From NCBI GenBank assembly GCA_030867875.1, contig JAOWCC010001590.1:62001-126000 (forward strand): a stretch of DNA of 64,000 bases. The letters are read 5' to 3'. Under the pieces are notes generated by a model that saw nothing but the letters and a program-made list of their open reading frames with translations, searched no databases and had not been told where the DNA came from. This DNA comes from Actinernus sp. WN-2022 (Eukaryota > Cnidaria > Anthozoa > Actiniaria > Actinernidae). The translations under genes were made by a program, and so were the position numbers. Positions 46,301 to 58,300 of this stretch are shown here, piece by piece. The first letter of the stretch is position 1. Each line of letters starts with the position of its first letter.

Positions 46301-49300
46301 CATCGTGTGGCACGGGAGGGAATACTGAGTAATCAAGCTATTAATAGCTGATCCAAGTTTTAATTAAGAAAATCCATCAAATTTATCACCCGGCGCTATG
46401 TACAGATCCGACTGACAAGCGAAGTTCAAAACCTACCCGCCTCTGCTCCGAACGGTGAAAATCTCCAAGTGTTTTGACAGTTCCACGTGTTATAACCGTT
46501 AAAAAAGCATAACTATATTATTCAGTTTTAAACGAAATCAACTGAACTCATTAATGTGGAAATGTCTGAAAATATAACGATTTGGGTGAAAATCCATTCT
46601 GCAGCATATACCCATGTCTCGACGAAGCAAATATATTTTAGAAGAAAATGTACAGTCGCCAACCATAGAGGAAAACGTTATTTCACATGATATCAAGAAT
46701 AACTGTACAACCACCACTTACTGTATCGGTGACCGTACAGCTCAAGCCTCATAGATATATGTCTATTCCAGGATCGTGGATAGACGCGGATGAAACGAGC
46801 GACGATTGGTTTCCTGAATCGGTTGAAGACTATCGTGTTCCTGTTCCTGTTACCACGGAAAACCTTGAAAAATAAACAGATTATTAATTGATCAGAAATA
46901 AAAATGAGTTGACATGATGCCAAAGAAATATCATTTCGTACTTACCACTGCTCTTCTACGGATTGTGTAGGTCCTCCAACGTCTTCCTCCCCTGCTGTAC
47001 TTGATGATAAACCTTGTTACCCATTGGTTGGCATCTTGTCTACCTCGAGTAGCGATTCCAGTAACACGTGCAAGACGTCCGATGTCAATCTGTAACCATT
47101 GACGAGGGTTATTTTGACGTGATGACCATGCTCCTGTTCTACGACCCTTGCGGACCCAGGTAAGTCTTGCGTTGGGTGCACGGTGATTGATGTCCCATTG
47201 TGAAGAAGCGGTGATTGCTCTATCGGGGATACGACCGTCAGCCATACCAAGAGGAATTCGTCTTGCAGCTAAGAAGAAATAAAAGAGACTCAATCCACCA
47301 TACGAAAAAAATTCCGGCTGTACATTTGCCCTTGAGAACCTAACACATTCGAAATAACACATACAAATCCTCTGTTCTCTTCAATAACAAAGTGTTGACA
47401 ACAGGACTTGTACTGGCTTGTTTTTAACATTTAAAAAGTTTTTTCTCTTTATCACGCTTTTTTCACGGATTTAAAGTTTTTCGCGCGAAAATGATCATGG
47501 GTACAATTACAAGCCGCCAGGAATAATACAAGGTTTGTTTCTTGAAAATACGAATACGTTTCTTGAAAGTTGATCTCGCAAATGATTTTTCTCCTCATTA
47601 TTTTACAACAACATGAACTCAAGCCAACCCAACCCGTTCACGTAATAATTAATAACACAAAAATTACTGAGTTCTGATTGATTGAAATAGAACCAGTTAT
47701 CACGATATTTTTATGGGTGAGTTACAATGACGTCATACCTGCTGTTCGTCCATAGAACTCCACTCTCATGGAGATATGTCTTACCCAGCCAGTGGGATGA
47801 ATACGAACGCTTCTGGCAACGACAGCGGGACGAAGATGGCGTTTAACAACGGTGTTCTTGTCTCGGTTAGCACGGAAAATCTATCAATAAGAGGTGACGA
47901 CCATTAGTTTCATTGGTTTCGTCTCTGCACTCATTCAAAATTAAGGTTTTTGAAATATCTGATTTTTATTCACAAAAAGTACCGTTGTTCACTACACGTC
48001 ATCCATTGTCATTAATGTGCCAATCAGAGAGCCATTGGTACCTGACACAAAGCGGTTTTTGAAATCATGGTTGCACATTAGCATAATAATCGTAATGCTT
48101 ATAAACACGAAGTAAGGACAATAATTCTTAGCCGATGTCTTTACAAGATTCTTTAACGGTGTTTGAAACCGTTTCGTTACAACGCTGTTACGAGTGCAAT
48201 TTCTACCAAAAATCTGTCCATAGGTACGTTATTCTTTATCAGCATATAGTACAAAAAGATAACAGAATACAACGAAAAAGTTAAGATGAGTTATGCTCTG
48301 GGTGTAGCTATTGTTTCGTTCTAGGCCTCCTGGGAGTACCAAAACAATACTAAAATAAAACGCAATTGGTTTTATGCTTTAAACCTCGGAATTTCGTATC
48401 GTAAGAAATTCGCTAGAGTTGCGCTAAGCTTCACGCTGCTTTACTTCATATATTTCAATTGCTATATATTTGTTTTGACGGTGGGTGTGTGGAAATTACC
48501 TTAAGTCGTTTTCCTTTCCTGTAGGGAACAAAACGTGACCTATCCAAACTGTATGTCACGTAATACTTTGTCACCCACTGACGAGCATTTCGACGACCTT
48601 GAGTTGCTATGGCAACAATTCTCTTAACTGTTCGGAAGTTCACCTGAAGTCAAAGTGAATCAATTGATTAGTGATATGCAACGTGTATTGGAGCCCATAA
48701 TAATACTTTATTAATCACTCCAAAAACGGCTTTTCAGTAATTAATTACAAATATAAAACTACTTAAAATACGAATATATATGTATATATATATAAATATT
48801 AAATTGTCCTAATGATAATAATATAATACAAATATACGAATATAAAGAAATGCCTAAGTACACCAACATTCCTCTAGGTGCATACTCTTAAAATCAACCT
48901 TAAAATTCTTGATATTATCGATACTCCTAATGCTGTCCGGCAGCTCGTTCCATAGCCTTACTGCCCTGAATAGAGAAGACATCAATCTGCTGCGATTGAT
49001 AGTATATTATGGGTTGTCGACGTTAATTACGATCCATCGGACAGAAAAAGATGGCGGCTTGTACTTTTACCCACAATCATTTGCGCGCGGAAATATTTTA
49101 ATCCGTTATAAGAAGACTTTAAACCTTTAAAAAACAAGCCAGTACAAGTGCTGTTGCCAATGCACTGTCATAGAAGAGAACAGAGGATTTCTACGTGTTA
49201 TCTTAATAACAAGCCAGTACAAGTGCTGTTGCCAATGCACTGTCATAGAAGAGAACAGAGGATTTCTACGTGTTATCTTAGTAACAAGCCAGTACAAGTG

Positions 49301-52300
49301 CTGTTGCCAATGCACTGTCATAGAAGAGAACAGAGGATTTCTACGTGTTATCTTAATAACAAGCCAGTACAAGTGCTGTTGCCAATGCACTGTCATAGAA
49401 GAGAACAGAGGATTTCTACGTGTTATCTTAATAACAAGCCAGTACAAGTGCTGTTGCCAATGCACTGTCATAGAAGAGAACAGAGGATTTCTACGTGTTA
49501 TCTTAATAACAAGCCAGTACAAGTGCTGTTGCCAATGCACTGTCATAGAAGAGAACAGAGGATTTCTACGTGTTATCTTAATAACAAGCCAGTACAAGTA
49601 CTGTTGCCAATGCACTGTCATAGAAGAGAACAGAGGATTTCTACGTGTTATCTTAATAACAAGCCAGTACAAGTGCTGTTGCCAATGCACTGTCATAGAA
49701 GAGAACAGAGGATATCTACGTGTTATCTTAATAACAAGCCAGTACAAGTGCTGTTGCCAATGCACTGTCATAGAAGAGAACAGAGGATTTCTACGTGTTA
49801 TCTTAATAACAAGCCAGTACAAGTGCTGTTGCCAGTGTTCTGTCATAGAAGAGAACAGAGGATATCTACGTGTTATCGTAATAACAAGCCAGTACAAGTG
49901 CTGTTGCCAATGCACTGTCATAGAAGAGAACAGAGGATTTCTACGTGTTATCTTAATAACAAGCCAGTACAAGTGCTGTTGCCAGTGTTCTGTCATAGAA
50001 GAGAACAGAGGATATCTACGTGTTATCTTAATAACAAGCCAGTACAAGTGCTGTTGCCAATGCACTGTCATAGAAGAGAACAGAGGATTTCTACGTGTTA
50101 TCTTAATAGCAAGCCAGTACAAGTGCTGTTGCCAGTGTTCTGTCATAGAAGAGAACAGAGGATATCTACGTGTTATCTTAATAACAAGCCAGTACAAGTG
50201 CTGTTGCCAATACACTGTCATAGAAGAGAACAGAGGATTTCTACGTGTTATCTTAATAACAAGCCAGTACAAGTGCTGTTGCCAGTGTTCTGTCATAGAA
50301 GAGAACAGAGGATATCTACGTGTTATCGTAATAACAAGCCAGTACAAGTGCTGTTGCCAATGCACTGTCATAGAAGAGAACAGAGGATTTCTACGTGTTA
50401 TCTTAATAACAAGCCAGTACAAGTGCTGTTGCCAGTGTTCTGTCATAGAAGAGAACAGAGGATATCTACGTGTTATCTTAATAACAAGCCAGTACAAGTG
50501 CTGTTGCCAATACACTGTCATTGAAGAGAACAGAGGATTACACGTGTTATATTGACTGTGTTAGGTTCGCAAGGGATTGTGGTCAAATGGACAGCCGCCA
50601 TGTTTTTTCGGGTATATACTTCATGGTAGTGTTTCGTTCCATATAGTCTCCCTGCATAATCATTGTCTCTACTGTTTTACAGTATCATGCAGGGAGACTA
50701 TATGGAACGAAACACTACCATGAAGTATATACAGTGGACTGAGTTAGAACCAAACCGTATGCACATAAAGCGTATGTTTACCTGTAGCCACTGTCGGCGG
50801 TCATTACGTTTGGCAGACCAAGCACTCTGGTAACGTCCTCGCCTTCTGTTGTGAAGTCTAGCAAGATGCGCTGCATGGTTTCTATCCCAGATGGACGATG
50901 CTTGGATCTGGTTATTACGAATTCTGCGATTCTGCATACCGAGGGGACGTGGGCGTCGGATTGGTGGACGTATAACTAATTATATAAAACAAACATCATA
51001 TTAGAATTCGGGTAAAATTAAAACAAAATTGCTTTAGTAGAAGCCTGCATCAGTTCAATTTTTTTTGTACCGCAATGATAAAATATTCTCTTGGAAGGTA
51101 GGAGGCAAGGAGTCAAACATATTTCTCCTCTGCTACCTTTTATCACTTCAGGTCCCCAAATGATTTGAATTATCTTTTTATATAAATAACCATATTTGGG
51201 GTAGGATGCTTCATAAATGCCAAAAATAAACACAAGTTTCCCCTGTGTGTGTATTTGAGAAGCTAGCAATAACAGTATACTCAGAAGTACTACCGTTACT
51301 ACTTTATCAAACAAGATTCACCTTTTTATCTGTATTAGCTACATGTAGATTTGTTACAAACCTAATGATATAGCACCTTTAACTTTCTGCCACGCAGACG
51401 TATGTAAATGCTAATATAACACACACTCATCGGCCAGAAATGACTTTCAAAATAATATATAAGTCTCACATACAGTCATACGAGAGTTAACAAGCTAAAG
51501 ATCTTACTTTTCCTTAGTCCCAGAAGCTCAAATCTCATAGAGATGTGACTTTGCCATGTTTGTGGGTGAAGCCTGACAACACGAGCAGGGAACGATGGTC
51601 TGAGATATCGAGTAACTATCGTGTTCCTGTCGCTGTTAGCAGGGAAAACCTGTACAATACAAGAACAATAAAAAAGAAAAGGATAATCTTTATGCTGCGT
51701 AGACAAATATATTTCTCCATCATACTGTGTTTAGCGGTTAGCTAGTTTCACAGTTTGGAACATCCATTAGTTTTGTTACGGTATTTACATTTAGTTAAAG
51801 TGCAAGTATAATGTCAAAAAAATAAAAATGTATATTGTACTAATGTGTTTGTTTCTCACAAAAAGGTACTAATCTTGAAGATTTTATAACATTTCTGGCA
51901 TTTACATGTACTCCCTAATTTTCGTTACTTTTCATGGTTCCTGTGACGTCAAAAGATGAATCAACTCACTCTTTAGAGGAAACTACTACAATAAAATCCC
52001 GTAGGTTTTCATTGTGACATCACAAAATGAATCAATCCCGCGATTCGGGTAGCGTTTATTCTAGTTTAATTTCTGTTCCTGCCTCTCAAAGAAAACTAAT
52101 TTAGACAACTGAAGTATATTAGAAATATAATTTGGGGCAAAAAGAGTTAATGTTGTTTTATGGCTTTACTTGCACTTTAATAACAATCATGCGTGACTTG
52201 ATGTATACGATCGATAATTGATAATTATACAACTTAGTTAACTTTTTCATGACCTTTTGTCGTTTTAGCGTCACATTATACGTTGTTATATTTCATACTA

Positions 52301-55300
52301 GTATTTCTAGTTTAATATAGGCTATATTGTATATTGTAGATTTACATATTTCTTTTTTTATAGCCCTGGGGTTTTCCTAGTAAGGATTTCCTCTGGTTCC
52401 ATTGCAAACCTCCTATGGCTATGTATTATTATATTATTATTACTATATTGTAAATTTATTGTAGTATTTACTCGTTTGCCATAAGCTGAAAACAAATTTC
52501 ACTCTTATCACGTGGATACCATCTTGGAAACAATAGATATAATTTATGTAACTTAAAAGAAATTACATTTAAAGTTGCTAACGTGGGTAAATATTAAAAC
52601 TAAGAATAAACAATTAAAATCCCTACCCTGATTCTTCGTCGGACTCTGTAAGGTCTGAACCCTCCTCTGCTGCCTTTGTACGACACGGTGTAGCTTTTAA
52701 CCCATTGGTTGGCGTCCTGTCTACCTTGAGTGCGGATTCCAGTGATCAGTGTTAGTCTTGGGAGAGTAACCTGGATCCATTGTGCCTTGTTGTTTTTCTT
52801 AGTTGACCATGCTCCCATACCTCCTTTATTTCGCACGGTGTTAAGACGGGCACGACGTGGACCGTGGTTGCGGTCCCATTGAGTGGAAGCTCTAAATGCA
52901 CGGTTAGGAATGGCACCATCTTCAATACCAATAGGTACCCTGCTAGGAGCTAAAACATAAGAGGAAACTAGTAAAACGTGTGAAAAACGCAGTTATTTGA
53001 AAGGGGCACTGTCAACACCCAAATAACAAACATTCTCATGAAGAAAAACAAAAATAACTAAGCAGCGAGTATACTTTCCAGGCATCCTGGAGAAAAATTG
53101 AGACAATTTTGATGGAGGATGGCAAAGATTCGAGTGGATGAAAAATACTGATTTTAAGTGAAGATTCCCTGTAACCGAAATCAAGTTTCTAGAATAAGGT
53201 TTTTGCCATCCTCTATCGAAAAAGTTTGAAAAGCATACCAACAAGACATTCACATGGTATTTCTCTTCTATCTCAGGGTGTTATATTTGTAGTTACATTT
53301 TAAAGAAACTTGAAGGTTTAATTCGATCGACAGTGCCCCTTTAAGGTATGAAATAATCAGAGCCTTACAAGTATTCCTTTTAAGATAGTTTGTGGACATC
53401 ATTATTTTAACAACGTACATGTTCTGATGACATAGAACTCAGCCCTCAATGAAATGTGTCCACGCCAGGCTTTTGGGTAGATACGGACGTATCGGCCAAT
53501 GAATGGTGGCCTGAAGAAGTTTTCTTTGATTGAGTTGCGATCGTGATTTCCAATGAATGTCTGATAAAGAGAAATAGTAGTATAAAGCATTGTTATTTGT
53601 TTTGAATTTCAAAACGTTATACATTTTAATCAAAAATCAAAAATCAATAATCATGTGTTTTGTTCCATCTTTTACAACATCCAGAGTGTTGCCTTATTAC
53701 GCTGTTGTAGCTTTTCTCATTCAAGCTCAAGGGGCTGCGTCACGGTGAGTCAGGTTATGTCACGGTGTGTCACGTCACGGTGCACACATTTACGCCTTTG
53801 TATTCGCAGACCGAGTAGGACACGGTTATTTTCATATGAACTGGTGAACCTCGCCCACACGTGTGATACAACTGAAACTGTATATAGACGTAGAAAAGAT
53901 TGCGCCGGTATCATTACAATCAAATATTGAGGGAGAAACTTTAACTGTGTGTAGCCAATTAACAGCCACCAATCGAGCATGATGATTCCACACATGCGCA
54001 GTACTATGATATAGCCTCTGTAATAACGTTTCGATATTTCCTTTTTATTATGAATCACATTGTCGAGACGTTGATTTAATTCCATTCTGATTTCAACAAA
54101 ACAACCAATACATTCCTTTAACATTGCGCTAAATAGATAGTGTTTAAATCTCACTCCTGCCGCAAGACGTGTTTTCGGGAATTTTGAGTTATTGTTGAAG
54201 TTTTTTTTTTTTTTTTTTTTCGAGAATAGACATTGAAAAATGTAATTTCCTACGGGCAGCGAATTATCTGAATAGTTGGTGTTTTCGATACGATTGTACA
54301 AACATTGACATGGTTCGTGTGAAGTAACGTAAGAGGAATTGTTCCTTTGTTATATCACGTATATAAGGTTAATGAGTCGGCGTTATTGTATCCACGTATC
54401 TTAGAGTAGTATATAGACCACGGTTTATCGCGTTAATTGCGTCAACATTGATTACGTTTAACTATTTGTTTGTTTCGCCTTTTTATGTAACTAATTAAGG
54501 CCGTCGACAACCTCATGCAGATGATGTCTGCTTCACATGTGGGTACCGTGGTCACTGGAACAACACGTACAGAGTCCGTGGCTTTAAGCCCAAAACCGAG
54601 CAGTTCAAGAGAAGAGAGCTCGGGGTTGGTTCTGCCAACACTGGGGGATATTGAGGACATCGATGATATGGAGAAGCACGTGGACAATTTAGAGGATGAT
54701 GAATTAGTACAGGTAGAAGAAGATCGTAGTAGTAACGGTGGTTAACGATAGTAGCGTTAATGCTAAAGGGAGGCTCAGGAGCCACGTACAATTTTGGTCA
54801 CGGATTAATTCAAGCGCCTCAATTTATTTTAGACGTTTTGAAAGAAGGTTACAAGCTTCCGTTACTCTATACACCTCAAAAGCAAGTCAAAGAAATAATT
54901 TCTCAGCTCGTTATAATAGCGATTTCGTCACTGAGTCAATTTCAGAATTGTTAGCCCCTGGATAATTATAGAACAGCCAGAAAGTAATATTCAAGTAATT
55001 AATCCATTGTCTGTTTCAGTACAATCATCCGGCAAAATGAGTTTGATACTCGATTTAAGATTCGTTAATCAATATATTTCTAAAAAGAAAACAGAAAAGC
55101 CTTAGATTATTTTCCCTATATAGGGGGATATGCAACACAGTTTGGCCTTAAGAGCGGTTATCACCACAGAGTTTTTCCGCCACATCAGTCATATTTAGGT
55201 TTTTCATGGATATATCCGGATGGAAGTACCAAGTATTTCACATTCACTGTTCTTCTTTTTGGACTATCGTCGGTACCTTATATTTTCACCAACATTATGA

Positions 55301-58300
55301 AACCGCTGGTTAAATTACGGAGAATTAGAGGCTTTCGGTGTGTTGTATACCTAGACGCCGATGGTATTAATCTAGAGGCATCTCTATATAAAGCTATAGA
55401 AGCTTCCCATACTATTTGGGGAGACTTACATGCGCAGATGGTTTCGTAGTCAATGAGGAAAAAAGTATATGGTCTCCAGTAGACTAATTGAATGGTTTGG
55501 AATATGTTGGAACTGCCAAAATGGCAGTATTACCGTAAGAGAAGGTAGAATTCAAGTTATAGAACAGAAATTGCACGAATTTTGTGTCAGCCAGACAATT
55601 GGTGCCCTTCACTGGCTCGGTTGTTTCATTGAGTGCGGTATTCGGTCACCTAACTAGAATAACGACGCGTCGCTGTCAAATTACTATCGCGACAGCTGCG
55701 GACTGAGACACTAACTAAAGGTATTCTTAAAACGTTATTGTATTGCGGAAATGGAATTTTGGTTAACCAACGTTAGGAAATGCAATTATAAGAATTGCTT
55801 TAAGACCAGAGCTCATAACAAAATCGTCTATTCAGATGCTAGTGGGCACGCCTGTGGGGCTGTGATGATGCAAGGACAAAATGCTACATCTCACCGTATG
55901 TTTACGGAAGAAGAAAAGAAGCATAGTTCGACGTATAGAGAGCTTTTAACAATTTTTTATAGCCTCGAAGCTTTTGGATCTGTTCTAAATAATTCGAAGA
56001 TCAAATGGTATACCGATAACCAATCGATTGCGAAGTAGAAGTCGGAAGTATAAAGATTAAACTGCAAAATTTAGCGGTTGGTATTTTTCCTTGAACGAAG
56101 AATTGAGCCGTTATTCATTGAATGGTTTCCAAGGCCTTTATTCATTCGTGGAAGAATATATTGTTTAATCGTTCCTCCAATAGAATTGTTAGCTAAAGCC
56201 ATTAGTTATATGGAAAGGGAAACTGGGAAGGGTACCTTGATAGTACCGGCCGTCATCTTCATTTTGGCCGTTGTTATGGCAATATTGGATTTATTTATAA
56301 ATGTTACAAAGGGAAAGTAGTTATAGCACATATAGTGTAATTATTACGTGGCTTCTGGGCTCACCGAGAGCAAGCCGACATGTGTACGTAGCGTGATTAG
56401 TATGCGGCTATAGGGCTCACGGAGAGCAAGCCGACGTGTGTACGTAGCGTGATTAGTACGTGGCTATAGGGCTCACGGAGAGCAAGCCGACGTGTGTACG
56501 TAGCGTGATTAGTATGCGGCTATAGGGCTTACGGAGAGCAAGCCGACGTATAGATCAAATAGGGGCATAGGCATGTTCATGCTCTGCCGAGAACATAGCC
56601 ATGCTTGTGTTAATGCATATATATCAGTAAATGTTTGTTCTCTTGCGCAGGTCCTTACGAGATCAGTGTTGGGGCGATCTCTCCGTATTTACGAGAAGGA
56701 AATCAATTCAAGATTGTCTCAAGTCCAGAGCCGATTCTACAACACTAAGATATCAGAACCAAGTTGATTTTTTTTTCCGCTTTTCAAAGAAAGAAGTGTG
56801 GAGCGGTTTACTTAGCAGTTAAGGTAACTCATTTAGCTCTTTACCTGTCTAGTTTACTAGAGAAAAACACAAAGGCGTCCGTTCAATCGCATATGCAGCA
56901 CTTAAATGGATCCATGAATTCTACCTATTAAGGAAAATCCGGTAGATTTTACTTTATGTAAAAATGTAGTGGAAACAGAAAAGAGAATGCCACATCCACC
57001 TATTAACAAAAACGAACCGGTAGATTTAGAATTAATGAAATTAATAGTGGAGAAATATGCGCATAGTACGTGTAATGTAAAGGATTTCAGAGTCGCGACG
57101 ATGTGCGTTCTAGCTTTTGAAGGTCTATTTAGATCAAGAGTTACTTAACATTAAAGCTAACGACATTTCTTTAGCTGATAACCATATGATTGTTTCTATA
57201 CCGTCCAGTAAAATATATGTTTATAGACAAGGACAACAGATCTTCATTTATAAATTTGGTCGGTCTACATATCCATGTACACACCGAGATCTATGAAGGA
57301 TACACAAATCGACATAGGCAGCAGCGAAGAGTTTATATTCAGAAACGTAATAAGCAGACATATTCTGTAGGTAGCATATACCAGCTTTAGAGAAATCTTT
57401 AAAGAGTATTTCTTCACTAGGTTACGATGAGAAGCTGTACGGTTTACAAAGCCTGCGTTCAGGTGGGGCGTCGTCAGTTATCAAGGGTTTGCAGAACGAC
57501 CTTCTAAAGAAATGTTATTGAAATTACACGAAGGTGGAATTCGGAAAACTCTAAAGACATGTACATTAAAGAGCAATTGGAAGAAAGGTTGAAAGTGTTA
57601 AGTTTTGGGATTATAGAATTGTAACTCTAATTTTGTTATCAATATTGTAAGATGTCATGAAAAAGGTGGAAGAATAAAACGCGGTTTGTACATTGCTCAT
57701 GATACAACCTACCATTTAATCTGTGCAATGTGGTTTATTCAGTTAATATGTAGCTGGATTAGGAAATTTATTTTCATTCGGACGAGTAGCGAGGGAGAAT
57801 GAAAATGCGCTTTCTCGAGAATAGACATTGAAAAATGCGCTTTATCGAGAATAAACATTGAAAAATGTTAGGAATTTTCTCGGCAATTACGGGGAAACAA
57901 GTACTTCGCATTTTAATTCGGAAATGTTCAGGTATTCTGCAGAATTACGTATACCGAGAATTCTTTGAAACTTTTCGCCTTGGTAAGATATAGCAATACA
58001 TACCACAACGACGCTGTTACGTCTGTAAGGCACAAATCTCCTGCCATCTATACTGTATTTGATGATGAATCTCGTCACCCACTGATTAGTATCTTGCCGA
58101 CCTTGTATTAGAACCTTGAAAACCCTTTTTGGTCTCCTCAAGTCGTACTGAATCCATTGTCGTTTGTTGTTTTTCTTAGCTGCCCAAGCTCCAACTAATT
58201 TTCCACGTCTTCTGATGTTCAGACGACCTCGCGATGGACCGTGGTTTCTGTCCCACGAGCTCGAGGCTGTGATATACTTGTTGGGAAGACGACCATTGGA

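Larger units (their letters stand above)
54500..57640 (+). mobile_element. decayed DIRS-type retroelement (tyrosine recombinase retrotransposon)
   Basis: RT, RNase H and tyrosine-recombinase remnants follow one another on the plus strand, in the DIRS order and without an integrase or LTR polymerase layout. Many stops and frame shifts interrupt all parts. CGAGAATAGACATTGAAAAATG occurs at 54,221, just before, and at 57,815 and (one change) 57,846, just after, and may be a terminal or internal-complement repeat. It is antisense within the D2 intron of the large gene. Confidence 0.75.

Noticed and set aside
49127..50524. Two overlapping open frames of about 460 codons on opposite strands
   Set aside because: They are the stop-free readings of a 75-bp minisatellite; the same array lies within an intron whose flanking exons join in phase.
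51018..51314. Small secreted protein with a signal-like hydrophobic start
   Set aside because: Lies in an intron, no homology recognised, no splice or codon support; the hydrophobic stretch is likely chance in AT-rich DNA.
54515..54745. Independent 76-residue acidic protein
   Set aside because: Immediately precedes and runs toward the DIRS RT remnant; more likely the N-terminal/gag-side remnant of that element.
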